A stretch of 64,000 nt of DNA from Actinocatenispora sp036503555. GTDB taxonomy: Bacteria; Actinomycetota; Actinomycetes; Mycobacteriales; Micromonosporaceae. The notes under the pieces are model-generated. The model worked only from the letters and a program-made list of their open reading frames with translations. It had not been told where the DNA came from and did no database searches. A program made the translations under genes and the position numbers. This document shows positions 1-8,055 of this stretch, in pieces (position 1 is the first letter of the stretch; each line of letters opens with the position of its first letter). Where the stretch lies: assembly GCA_036503555.1 (NCBI GenBank), contig DASXWQ010000042.1, forward strand, positions 147,766 to 211,765. Reading direction: 5' to 3'.

Positions 1-3
1 GGT

Positions 4-948
4 CTAGTCGGCCGGCGCGGACAGCAGCAGGCGTACCTGGGTGTTGCGGTACCTGCCGCGGTCGAACGCCTTCTGCATCGGCACGTTGACCAGGTCCGTG
101 GTCGCGGTGATCCGGCGCGCGCCGGCCGCCGCGTGGAAGCGGGTGATCTCGGTGAGGATCTCGTCGATGTACCCGTTGCCGCGCAGCTCCGGCACCACAC
201 CCAGGTACCCGACGTTCAGCCCGTACGGGTTCCGCCAGGGGATGCCGAAGCCGGCCAGCTCGCCGTCCGCGGTGCGGGCCATCCGCCACCACTCCCGCGT
301 GTCCGGCGCGCCCAGGTAGAACTCCAGGTCCTCGCGCGCCGCCGCGACCGGCCCGTACGCCGCGACGTGCCGCCGGGTCGTGGTGTCGAGCGAGCCGACG
401 GCCACCCGCCGGAACACGTCCACGAACGCCTCGTCCGACGGCTCCGGCTCGAACACCAGCCGACCGCGCGACTCGGGCACGCCCGCGTCCGCCGTCCAGA
501 CGTACTGCAGGCGCTCCAGCTCCTCGGTCAGGCCGGCGCGCCCCGCCACCGCGCTCCGCCACTCCAGCTCGGTCACGACCCCCGGCCGGTGCCGCCACCC
601 GTTCGGCAGCCGCAGGTGGTACTCCGGCAGCGTGGTCGCGCCGGCCTCCGCGTACGCCGCGTGCGCCGCAGTGAGCAGGTCCGCACCGGCGCCGACGCGG
701 TCGGCGACCCGGTCCGAAACGTACAGGTGGTCGAGGGCGCGCGGGGTGGCGTGGCTCGGCATCGACCACCACACCGCGAGCGCGACGAACTGGCCGCGGT
801 CCTCCGCCACCCAGGTCCATTCCGGACGGTACTGCCGGTCGGCGAGGTCCGCCCGGTACTGCGCCGCGTCGACCCAGTTGACCGGGTCCGCGGTGAACAT
901 CGCCAGCACGCGGTCGAGCTCGGCGCCGACCGTGGGACGAAACTGCAT
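4..948 (-). CDS. GNAT family N-acetyltransferase
   Basis: Protein of 314 residues. The C-terminal third (about residues 205-310) has a GNAT fold with the acetyl-CoA pyrophosphate-binding loop PELRGNGY, followed by a helix and a final strand; the N-terminal half looks like a second, degenerate GNAT-like domain, as in two-domain acetyltransferases. It should transfer an acetyl group from acetyl-CoA to an unknown amine in the cytoplasm. I chose the ATG at 948 because GGAGG lies five bases before it; a GTG at 963 is in frame but would place that Shine-Dalgarno sequence inside the gene. It is divergent from the Rieske gene, with about 250 bases between them. The substrate cannot be inferred. Confidence 0.85.
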   Translation of the reverse strand: MQFRPTVGAELDRVLAMFTADPVNWVDAAQYRADLADRQYRPEWTWVAEDRGQFVALAVWWSMPSHATPRALDHLYVSDRVADRVGAGADLLTAAHAAYAEAGATTLPEYHLRLPNGWRHRPGVVTELEWRSAVAGRAGLTEELERLQYVWTADAGVPESRGRLVFEPEPSDEAFVDVFRRVAVGSLDTTTRRHVAAYGPVAAAREDLEFYLGAPDTREWWRMARTADGELAGFGIPWRNPYGLNVGYLGVVPELRGNGYIDEILTEITRFHAAAGARRITATTDLVNVPMQKAFDRGRYRNTQVRLLLSAPAD

Positions 949-1201
949 GGTGCCTCCGTACACGAAAGGGTGGACGGCGCCGAGCTCAGCGGTCCCTGCG
1001 GACCCGGCCCGGAAGCGCCGAACGATCGCTGCGCATCGCGCGCCTCCCTTCGCGTACGGCCGCCCTGGTGGCGGCCCCGGCCGGAGACGCTAAGTCAGGT
1101 CCGCGGACACCGTCAAGCCGTTTCACCCCTCCCCCGTTGAACGGTTCGGACACCACGACCGTGGTGCCGGTAAGACACTGACCGACATGCGGGAGTCAGC
1201 C

Positions 1202-1672
1202 ATGGAACAGGCCAGCCGACGACAGGTACTCGCGGCCGGGGCGGGGGTGGCCGGCGTCGCCGGCGTTGCCGTACTGAGCGGGTGCGGCAGCGGTGGGGAC
1301 GGCGGCAGCGACGGCGGGTCGACACAGCAGCCGGCGGGCGGGAAGTCGTCCGGCGAGAACAGCGTCAGGGCCGGTGCCAGCCTGGTCGCCCTGGACAAGA
1401 TCCAGGTCGGCGAGGCCGTCTCCGCCAAGAGCGCCGACGGCAAGCCGCTGATCGTGGCCCGTCCCACCGAGCAGGCCGCGGCCTGCTTCAGCGCCATCTG
1501 CACCCACATGGGCTGCACGGTCGCGCCCGCCGGCAAGGAGCTGCACTGCCCCTGCCACGGTTCCGTCTACCAGGCCACCACCGGCAAGAACGTCTCCGGC
1601 CCGGCGCCCCGCCCGCTCGACAAGGTCGAGGTACACGTCGCCAACGGCCAGGTCGTCAGCGGCCCGGCGTAG
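1202..1672 (+). CDS. Rieske [2Fe-2S] lipoprotein, Tat-exported
   Basis: A 156-residue single-domain Rieske protein. The N-terminus begins MEQASRRQVL, a twin-arginine motif, followed by an Ala/Gly/Val hydrophobic stretch and a lipobox-like LSGC, so it is probably exported folded through Tat and lipid-anchored. A Gly/Ser linker precedes the Rieske domain. Cluster ligands are visible as CTHMGC and CPCHGS, each supplying one Cys and one His. The start at 1202 is favoured by a GGAG eleven bases upstream; an in-frame ATG at 1187 is possible. It lacks the transmembrane anchor and length of a bc1-complex QcrA, so it is probably a stand-alone electron carrier. The partner is unknown and no oxidase gene is adjacent. 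Confidence 0.9.
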   Translation: MEQASRRQVLAAGAGVAGVAGVAVLSGCGSGGDGGSDGGSTQQPAGGKSSGENSVRAGASLVALDKIQVGEAVSAKSADGKPLIVARPTEQAAACFSAICTHMGCTVAPAGKELHCPCHGSVYQATTGKNVSGPAPRPLDKVEVHVANGQVVSGPA

Positions 1673-1702
1673 CCGTCGTACCCCGGTGCGAGGATGCGGC
1701 GC

Positions 1703-2068
1703 ATGGACGACCCGACGGGCTTCATGCGCCGGTACGAGCAGGCCACCAACACGCACGACGTCGCGCGGGTGGCCGCGCTCATCGCCGACGACGCCAGCTA
1801 CTGGTTCACCGACGGCTCACACCACGGGATCGACGAGATCACCGCGGCGATCGGGCGCACCTTCGCCACCATCACCGACGAGGTGTACCGGCTGCACGAC
1901 CTGACGTGGGTGGCGGCCGGCCGCGACGTCGCGGCCTGTCGTTACCGCTTCACGTGGACCGGCGCCGTCGCCGGCCGGCGTACGGCGGGGTCGGGGCGCG
2001 GCACGTCGATCCTGATCCGGGCGGACGACGGCGACTGGCGGGTCCAGCACGAGCACCTGAGCGCCTGA
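1703..2068 (+). CDS. SnoaL/NTF2-like fold protein
   Basis: A 121-residue protein with the NTF2-like cone fold pattern: an N-terminal helix (FMRRYEQATNTHD), the typical 'island of low-energy' stretch VAALIADDASYWFTDG, and C-terminal strands ending in a histidine-rich VQHEHLSA. Members include ketosteroid isomerase-like enzymes and many small proteins of unknown function; active-site residues are not conserved enough to assign a reaction. The start at 1703 has GAGG eleven bases upstream; an in-frame ATG lies at 1694. It follows the Rieske gene by 30 bases on the same strand and may be co-transcribed. No polyketide genes are nearby, so a cyclase role is unlikely. Confidence 0.8.
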   Translation: MDDPTGFMRRYEQATNTHDVARVAALIADDASYWFTDGSHHGIDEITAAIGRTFATITDEVYRLHDLTWVAAGRDVAACRYRFTWTGAVAGRRTAGSGRGTSILIRADDGDWRVQHEHLSA

Positions 2069-2180
2069 CCGCACCTCGGCTCGCCGCCGCGCCGGGCAAA
2101 CCGCGCCGTGGCCGGGCGGCGCCGAGCGCTCCGCGTGCCAGCGGGCCGAGACGGCGCGCGGCACGTGACCACGGCGGGGC

Positions 2181-3098
2181 TCAGGCGGTGGCGACGTCGA
2201 CGTCGGCGCGCAGCAGGTGCCGGCGCAGGAACGACAGCTCCGCCTCGACCGCCCGCTCGTGCCCGTCGAGGAACGGCGCGTAGTGCCCGCCGGGCATCCG
2301 CACCAGCTCACCGCGCGGCGCCCGGCGTACGGCCCGGGCGGACGGCTCGGCGAGCGCGACCTGGTCCTGGTCGCAGACCAGCACGAGCAGCGGGCACCGG
2401 ATCCGCGGGACCACGCGCCCCGGCCGGTACGTGCCGATGCTCAGCACCGCGCGGGCGGCGACCTCCTGCCGCCACTCGGGGTACCGGTCGGCGCGCAGGG
2501 CGCGCGTGCCGTCGAGCGCGTCCGGCGCGTTGAGCAGCGCGACCGTCCCGGGCGGGGCAGCCAGCGGGATGAGCCGCGGCGCCCGCCCGAGGCGGCCACC
2601 GACCGCGTCGAGGACGGCGCGCCCGGTGAGGCGCAGCATCGCCCCCGGCCGCTGGTAGCGCGCGGCGTTCCGGCTGAGGGCGACACCGTCGACGTTCGGG
2701 GTCTGCGCGATCACCGCGGCGAGCCGGTCGTCGGCGGCGGCGACGCGCAGCACGTGGCCGCCGGACGCGGAGAACGCCCACAGCGCGATCCGCGCGGGGT
2801 CGATGCCGGGCAGGCTTCGCGCGTACCCGATGGCGGCGTGCCAGTCGTCGATCTGGTCGGCGATGCGGGCGACCTGCCGCGGATCGCCGGTGCTCTCGCC
2901 GAAGTTGCGGTAGTCGAAGGCGAGGACGCCGATGCCGGCCTCGGCGAACCGGGGCGCGAACAGGTCGGTGCCGGGCCCCTTCGGTACGCCGAGGCCGCCG
3001 GCCATGATCACGCAAGCACCGGTGGTGCCGGGGTAGTACCACGCGGCGTAGTCGATGTCGCCGCGGACGAATCGCACCGCTTCGCGGGTGACGGACAT
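2181..3098 (-). CDS. Alpha/beta hydrolase, TetR-linked
   Basis: A 305-residue alpha/beta hydrolase. The oxyanion-hole region is IMAGGLGVPKG and the nucleophile elbow is AFSASGG, in which the usual first Gly of GxSxG is Ala. A late acidic residue (CDQDQ) and a histidine (GGHYAPF) complete a plausible triad. The family resembles dienelactone hydrolase/acyl-CoA-thioesterase-like proteins; the substrate is unknown. The start at 3098 is supported by AAAGG upstream. The gene lies just downstream of a TetR gene on the same strand, and a perfect dyad (3135-3152) sits in the gap, so it is probably that repressor's target. Catalytic residues are inferred from motif position only. Confidence 0.85.
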   Translation of the reverse strand: MSVTREAVRFVRGDIDYAAWYYPGTTGACVIMAGGLGVPKGPGTDLFAPRFAEAGIGVLAFDYRNFGESTGDPRQVARIADQIDDWHAAIGYARSLPGIDPARIALWAFSASGGHVLRVAAADDRLAAVIAQTPNVDGVALSRNAARYQRPGAMLRLTGRAVLDAVGGRLGRAPRLIPLAAPPGTVALLNAPDALDGTRALRADRYPEWRQEVAARAVLSIGTYRPGRVVPRIRCPLLVLVCDQDQVALAEPSARAVRRAPRGELVRMPGGHYAPFLDGHERAVEAELSFLRRHLLRADVDVATA

Positions 3099-3134
3099 CC
3101 GTGCACCGCCTTTCGGGGTATCCAGGTTCGCCAA

Positions 3135-3152
3135 GTGAACCACACGGTTCAC
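3135..3152. promoter_or_regulatory. Candidate TetR operator (perfect inverted repeat)
   Basis: GTGAACC-ACAC-GGTTCAC is a perfect 7+7 dyad with a 4-base centre, located between the TetR stop codon and the hydrolase start. Its size and symmetry fit TetR-family operators. It is the only strong dyad in the 66-base gap. It could also be a small hairpin in the mRNA, because the two genes point the same way. Confidence 0.5.
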
Positions 3153-3164
3153 ATTGACGTCCAG

Positions 3165-3764
3165 CTACCCCGCCACCTCCTCCCGATCCAGCGCCCGGCT
3201 CAACGCCGCGAACCCGGCATCGATCCCGGCGGCGTCCCCGCCCGTCGCCCGGTGGATCAGGAACCCACGCAGCGTCGCCAGGATCATCTGCGCCACCTCG
3301 TGCTTCCGACCGTCCGGCCAGCCCGGCGGACACAGACCCAGCAGCGTCGGCAGGTACTGCTGCGACGCGCCGCGCCCCAGCTCCGCGTACCGCTCCGGGT
3401 CGTACATGGTCAGGCCGATCGCCTGGTCCAGCACCCGGGACTCCTCGCCGACGAGCACCGGCCACACCGCGCGTACCCGGGCCGACAGCGAACCCTCGGC
3501 GGCGACCGCAGCCAGCGCGTTGTCGATCCGTCTCCCGCGCAGCGCGAGGATCGCCTGCGTCAACAGGTCGTCGACGCCCTCGAAGTGGTACAGCAGGACC
3601 TTGTGCGTGGTGCCCGCGGCGCGCGCCGCCCGACGCAACGAGAAGTCCACCAGGCCGTTGACCGCCAGGTCGTCGGTCACCCGCGCCAGCAGCTCACGAC
3701 GACGCGCCTCGCCGCGCCGCGACCCCACCGACCGCCGGTACCCGGCGCGCCCGTCCTCGTCCAT
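3165..3764 (-). CDS. TetR-family transcriptional regulator
   Basis: A 199-residue protein. The N-terminal HTH is visible at about residues 20-65, with LARVTDDLAVNGLVDFSLRR followed by AARAAGTTHKVLLYHFEGVDDLL, the recognition helix and YHF signature of TetR proteins. The remaining two thirds form the helical ligand and dimer domain, with no recognisable ligand. It precedes the alpha/beta hydrolase gene on the same strand and a dyad lies between them. Upstream is the terminator of nrdJ, so it should have its own promoter near 3765-3788, or read-through from nrdJ. It probably represses the downstream hydrolase gene; the inducer cannot be told. Confidence 0.9.
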   Translation of the reverse strand: MDEDGRAGYRRSVGSRRGEARRRELLARVTDDLAVNGLVDFSLRRAARAAGTTHKVLLYHFEGVDDLLTQAILALRGRRIDNALAAVAAEGSLSARVRAVWPVLVGEESRVLDQAIGLTMYDPERYAELGRGASQQYLPTLLGLCPPGWPDGRKHEVAQMILATLRGFLIHRATGGDAAGIDAGFAALSRALDREEVAG

Positions 3765-3788
3765 CGCCCACCCGTCCTCACCGTCGAC

Positions 3789-3823
3789 AAAGGGGAGCCG
3801 GTCGAGACGACCGACTCCCCTTT
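3789..3823 (-). terminator. Rho-independent terminator after nrdJ
   Basis: AAAGGGGAG at 3789-3797 pairs with CTCCCCTTT at 3815-3823, with an inner GGTCG/CGACC stem and an AGA loop. It is about 40 bases past the nrdJ stop on the minus strand. The A and T flanks make it usable in both directions. Confidence 0.75.
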
Positions 3824-3865
3824 CCTACCAACGAATCCGCGGGCCGTACCCCCGGAACCGTGGCG

Positions 3866-6721
3866 TCAGCTGCAACCCGACGTGGAGCCGCAACCCTCGC
3901 AGACGTAGCAACTGCCGGCCGGACGCATCTTCGTACCGCAGGTGAAGCACAGCGGCGCGTCGGCGGCCTTGCCCTGCACCGCCTCCAGCAGCTCGGTCGA
4001 CGAACCGGCGCGTACGGCCGGCGTGGCGACCGGCGCCGGCTCCTCGACCCGGCGCTCCGCGGTCGGCGCCGACGCGGCCAGCCCGGCCAGGTCCACCCCG
4101 TCCTCGTCGGCGTGCACCGACGCCGGGTCCTCCCCGCGTACCTCCGCGGCCCGCTCGGCCGACGTCAGGATGCCCAGCTCGGCCCGCTGGTCGAACGGCA
4201 GGAAGTCCAGCGCCAGCCGGCGGAACACGTAGTCCATCACCGAGTTCGCGATGCGGATGTCCGGGTCGTCGGTCATGCCCGCCGGCTCGAACCGCATGTT
4301 GACGAACTTCTCCACGTACGTCTCCAGCGGCACCCCATACTGCAGGGCCACCGAGATCGCCACCGAGAACGCGTCCATCACGCCGGCCAGCGTCGAACCC
4401 TGCTTGCCCAGCTTCAGGAACACCTCGCCGATACCGTCGTCCGGGTACGACGAGGCGGTGAGGTAACCCTCCGCGCCCGCCACCGAGAACGACGTGGTCC
4501 GCGACGGCCGCGACTTCGGCAGCCGCTTGCGCACCGGCCGGTACTCCACGACCTCCCTCGGCGCCTCCGCCTTCGCCACGTCCTTCTTCTTCGCCGACAG
4601 CGGCTGGCCGACCTTGCAGTTGTCCCGGTAGATCGCCAGCGCCTTCAGGCCCAGCTTCCAGCCCTGCAGGTAGACGTCCTCGATGTCGGCGACCGTCGCG
4701 GACTCCGGCAGGTTCACCGTCTTGGAGATCGCGCCGGACAGGAACGGCTGCAGCGCCGCCATCATCCGCACGTGCCCCATCGGCCGGATCGACCGCTCAC
4801 CCATCGCGCAGTCGAACACCTCGTAGTGCTCCTGGCGCAGGCCCGGCGCGTCCACCACGTGCCCGTGCTCGGCGATGTACTCGACGATCGCTTCGACCTG
4901 CTCCTCCTGGTACCCCAGGGAACGCAGCGCCCGCGGCACCGTCTGGTTGACGATCTGCATCGAGCCGCCGCCGACCAGCTTTTTGAACTTCACCAGCGCC
5001 AGGTCCGGCTCGACACCCGTCGTGTCGCAGTCCATCGCCAGGCCGATCGTGCCCGTCGGCGCCAGCAGCGACGCCTGCGCGTTGCGCCAGCCGTTGCGCT
5101 CACCGATCGCGAGACCGCGCTGCCACTCCTCGCCCGCCGCGGCCAGGATCCGCCGGTCCTCGTCGCCGACCGGGCGTACCTCGTCGTTGGCGGCGGCGTG
5201 CTTGCGCATCACGCGGGTGTGCGCGGTCGCGTTGCGCGCGTAGCCGTCGTACGCGCCGACGACACCCGCCAGCTCCGCCGACCGCCGGTACGACACGCCG
5301 GTCATCAGCGACGTGATCGCCGCCGACACCGCCCGGCCACCGTCCGAGTCGTACGCGTGCGCGGTCGCCATCAGCAGCGCGCCCAGGTTCGCGTACCCGA
5401 TGCCGAGCTGCCGGTACGCCCGCGTCGTCTCGCCGATCGCCTCCGTCGGGAAGTCCGCGAAGCAGATCGAGATGTCCATCGCCGTGAACACCAGCTCGAC
5501 CGACCGGACGAACCTGTCCACGTCGAACGTGTTGTCGTCACGCAGGAACTTCATCAGGTTCATCGACGCCAGGTTGCACGACGAGTTGTCCAGCGACAGG
5601 TACTCCGAGCACGGGTTCGACGCCGTGATCCGGCCGGTCTCCGGGTTCGTGTGCCAGTCGTTGATCGTGTCGTCGTACTGCAGGCCCGGGTCGGCGCACT
5701 CCCACGCGGCCTGCCCGATCTTGCCGAACAGCTCCCTGGCCCGGATCGTCTCGATGATCTCGCCGGTGGTCCGGGACCGCAGCCCGAACTCGGCGTCGTC
5801 CTCGACCGCCTGCATGAACTCGTCGGTGACCCGCACCGAGTTGTTCGCGTTCTGGTACTGGACGCTGGTGATGTCCTTGCCGCCGAGGTCCATGTCGAAG
5901 CCGGCGTCCCGCAGCGCGCGGATCTTGTTCTCCTCGCGCGCCTTCGTCTGCACGAACTCCTCGACGTCCGGATGGTCCACGTCGAGCACGACCATCTTCG
6001 CCGCGCGCCGCGTCGCGCCGCCCGACTTGATCGTCCCGGCGCTCGCGTCCGCCCCGCGCATGAAGCTCACCGGCCCGGACGCGGTCCCGCCGGACGACAG
6101 CAGCTCCTTCGACGACCGGATCCGCGACAGGTTCAGCCCGGCGCCGGAGCCGCCCTTGAAGATCAGCCCCTCCTCCCGGTACCAGTTCAGGATGGAGTCC
6201 ATCGAGTCGTCGACCGACAGGATGAAGCAGGCGCTGACCTGCTGCGCCGACGACGTACCGACGTTGAACCAGACCGGCGAGTTGAAGCTGAAGTACTGGT
6301 GGACCAGCATCCACGTCAGCTCGTGCTCGAAGATCTCGGCGTCCGCCGGGCTGGCGAAGTAGCCGAACTCCTCGCCCGCCTTCCGGTACGTCTTGACGAC
6401 CCGGTCGACGAGCTGCTTCAGGCTCCACTCGCGCTGCGGCGAACCGACCGCGCCGCGGAAGTACTTCGACGTGACGATGTTCGTGGCGTTGACGCTCCAG
6501 AAGTCGGGGAACTCCACGCCGCGCTGCTCGAAGTTGACCGACCCGTCCCGCCAGTTCGTCATCACGACGTCCCGGCGCTCCCAGGTGATCTCGTCGTACG
6601 GGTGGACACCGTCGGTCGTCCACACCCGCTCGATGGTCAGGCCCTTACCCTGCCGTTTCTTCGCCCCCCGTTGGCTCTTACTGCCTGTCGCATCGGGCGA
6701 GGTGCCCACCGCCTCGGTCAT
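3866..6721 (-). CDS. nrdJ: Vitamin B12-dependent (class II) ribonucleotide reductase
   Basis: A 951-residue adenosylcobalamin-dependent ribonucleoside-diphosphate reductase, reducing NDPs to dNDPs with or without oxygen. Visible family motifs include GGSGAGLNLS, the NPCSEY substrate-cysteine region followed by SSCNL, and the C-terminal cysteine-rich tail CFTCGTKMRP...CYVCEGCG, which holds the redox and zinc-ribbon cysteines typical of actinobacterial NrdJ. The start at 6721 (MTEAVG) has a strong AGGGGG upstream; the open frame extends further 5' but that part is low complexity. It lies downstream of nrdR on the same strand. I looked for a cobalamin riboswitch in the 363-base gap and did not find the B12-box; control is more likely through NrdR upstream. 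Confidence 0.97.
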   Translation of the reverse strand: MTEAVGTSPDATGSKSQRGAKKRQGKGLTIERVWTTDGVHPYDEITWERRDVVMTNWRDGSVNFEQRGVEFPDFWSVNATNIVTSKYFRGAVGSPQREWSLKQLVDRVVKTYRKAGEEFGYFASPADAEIFEHELTWMLVHQYFSFNSPVWFNVGTSSAQQVSACFILSVDDSMDSILNWYREEGLIFKGGSGAGLNLSRIRSSKELLSSGGTASGPVSFMRGADASAGTIKSGGATRRAAKMVVLDVDHPDVEEFVQTKAREENKIRALRDAGFDMDLGGKDITSVQYQNANNSVRVTDEFMQAVEDDAEFGLRSRTTGEIIETIRARELFGKIGQAAWECADPGLQYDDTINDWHTNPETGRITASNPCSEYLSLDNSSCNLASMNLMKFLRDDNTFDVDRFVRSVELVFTAMDISICFADFPTEAIGETTRAYRQLGIGYANLGALLMATAHAYDSDGGRAVSAAITSLMTGVSYRRSAELAGVVGAYDGYARNATAHTRVMRKHAAANDEVRPVGDEDRRILAAAGEEWQRGLAIGERNGWRNAQASLLAPTGTIGLAMDCDTTGVEPDLALVKFKKLVGGGSMQIVNQTVPRALRSLGYQEEQVEAIVEYIAEHGHVVDAPGLRQEHYEVFDCAMGERSIRPMGHVRMMAALQPFLSGAISKTVNLPESATVADIEDVYLQGWKLGLKALAIYRDNCKVGQPLSAKKKDVAKAEAPREVVEYRPVRKRLPKSRPSRTTSFSVAGAEGYLTASSYPDDGIGEVFLKLGKQGSTLAGVMDAFSVAISVALQYGVPLETYVEKFVNMRFEPAGMTDDPDIRIANSVMDYVFRRLALDFLPFDQRAELGILTSAERAAEVRGEDPASVHADEDGVDLAGLAASAPTAERRVEEPAPVATPAVRAGSSTELLEAVQGKAADAPLCFTCGTKMRPAGSCYVCEGCGSTSGCS

Positions 6722-7084
6722 CGTCTTCCCCCTCTTCGCCGCGCGTGCTCCGCGCATCGCTCCGTGTCCCGTTCCGCCGCCGGTCCACCCCGGCGGCTTC
6801 GCCTCGGCCGCTGTGCGTTGTGCGTTCGTGTTGCCGCGGTACCACGTCGTCGCCGACGCGCCGCCTGACGCACGACCACGCCCGGTCGCCGCGGCGGCGC
6901 CACGGTCCGTTCGGTTCGGTCGTGTTGCTGTTGTCGCTGATCTGTCTGGGCCAACCGATGGGGGCCGTCCGATCCGACCCACGCCACCGCGCGAGCCTCG
7001 GACGGCGGCCCGGTTCCGGTGCCGGTTTCCCGTGGCGCCGGTTTCCGGTGGCCCCGGTTTCCGGTGGCCCCGGTTTCCAGTGAC
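6722..7084. other. nrdR-nrdJ intergenic gap with 16-bp tandem repeats
   Basis: The gap holds the nrdJ Shine-Dalgarno sequence near 6722-6740 and, next to the nrdR stop, a tandem array at 7031-7078: one imperfect and two perfect copies of GGTGGCCCCGGTTTCC, with a further degenerate copy before it. The middle part is GC-rich without a convincing ORF or riboswitch. Confidence 0.6.
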
Positions 7085-7756
7085 TCAGCCGCCGGAGACC
7101 CGGGCCGGTCTGCCGCCGGTACCGTCGCTCGCGGTCGAGCGGGCCGCCGGCACGCGCTGCCGTCCGGGCTCGGGCTCGGGGCCCGCCCGCTCGCCCGAGC
7201 CACCACCGCCAGGATCACCGCCGCCGGGGCGTCCGGCCTCACGGCCACCGGCGCTACCGCCGCCGCCGTCTCCGGCGGGCGAGGCATCTCCGGTGGGCGG
7301 GGCGTCTCCGGCGCGCGAGGCGCGCAGCGTGGCGATCTCGTGTTCGAAGTCGGCCAGCGTGTCGAACGATCGGTACACGCTGGCGAACCGCAGGTAAGCC
7401 ACCTCGTCGAGCTCACGCAGCGGACCGAGGATCGCCAGGCCCACGTCGTGGCTGGGCACCTCGGCGGCACCACGGGCGCGCACGCCCTCCTCCACCCGCT
7501 GCGACAGCACGGCGAGGTCGTCGTCGTTCACCGGCCGGCCCTGGCACGCCTTGCGTACCCCGGACATCACCTTTGCCCGGCTGAACGGCTCGGTCACTCC
7601 GCTGCGCTTCACCACCGCGAGGACCGCCTCCTCGACCGTGGTGAACCGCTTGCCGCAGTCCTGGCAGGCCCGCCGGCGACGGATGAGCTGACCGTCCTCG
7701 GCCTCCCGGGAGTCGACCACCCGGGACTCGGGATGCCGACAGTACGGACACCGCAC
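7085..7756 (-). CDS. nrdR: Transcriptional repressor NrdR
   Basis: NrdR represses ribonucleotide reductase genes in response to dATP/ATP. The N-terminal zinc ribbon is clear (VRCPYCRHPESRVVDSR ... CQDCGKRF), followed by the ATP-cone domain (about residues 45-140). Start: GTG at 7756, so the protein begins VRCPYC as in homologues, with GAGGAGG eight bases upstream; longer in-frame starts would add a non-conserved extension. At 223 residues it is long for the family (about 150-170), because of a C-terminal Gly/Pro/Glu-rich disordered tail from about residue 147. It is the first gene of nrdR-nrdJ, and two probable NrdR boxes lie upstream at 7883-7930, implying autoregulation. Confidence 0.95.
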   Translation of the reverse strand: MRCPYCRHPESRVVDSREAEDGQLIRRRRACQDCGKRFTTVEEAVLAVVKRSGVTEPFSRAKVMSGVRKACQGRPVNDDDLAVLSQRVEEGVRARGAAEVPSHDVGLAILGPLRELDEVAYLRFASVYRSFDTLADFEHEIATLRASRAGDAPPTGDASPAGDGGGGSAGGREAGRPGGGDPGGGGSGERAGPEPEPGRQRVPAARSTASDGTGGRPARVSGG

Positions 7757-7882
7757 GTCGAACACCTCCTCGTCGTCGCGCGCCTGCCCGACCGACCCGG
7801 GCGGCCCAAAATCCGGGCAGCCTACTGAGGCCCACACGGGGCTTCCGGCTGGTCGGTTCGGAACTGGACGTCGGGGCCGCTA

Positions 7883-7930
7883 ACCCCAACTTATGGATAT
7901 CTTACAGGGATGTAACTACTACATGTTGGG
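7883..7930 (-). promoter_or_regulatory. Paired NrdR boxes upstream of nrdR-nrdJ
   Basis: Two inverted 16-base motifs, ACCCCAACTTATGGAT (7883-7898) and ACTACTACATGTTGGG (7915-7930), start 32 bases apart, i.e. three helical turns, the arrangement known for NrdR boxes. Both contain the CCCAAC/GTTGGG half typical of actinobacterial boxes. The block is the most AT-rich part of this neighbourhood. A plausible -10 (TAAGAT on the minus strand, within 7898-7906) lies between the boxes, so bound NrdR would cover the promoter. Confidence 0.65.
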
Positions 7931-8055
7931 TCTGACGCTATTCCGTCGGCCCAGATATCGCAAGCTGACAGGCAGTTCGGCGTGTCACTTCCACCCACCC
8001 TGGTGACAGCACCGGGCAAGCCGGACAGAAGGCGTCGGCCGGCCCGTGCGACTGC

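Noticed and set aside
1703..3098. A secondary-metabolite cluster around the SnoaL-like, hydrolase and TetR genes
   Set aside because: No synthase, carrier protein or tailoring set is near; genes are on different strands with separate controls.
3860..6868. Very long open frame on the plus strand opposite nrdJ
   Set aside because: Its composition is Arg/Val/Asp-rich and low complexity, typical of antisense frames in high-GC coding DNA; nrdJ on the other strand is unmistakable.
6722..7084. Cobalamin riboswitch upstream of nrdJ
   Set aside because: I looked for the B12-box GCCACTG-type core on the minus strand and found only GGAAACCGG-like tandem repeats, which do not make the conserved core.
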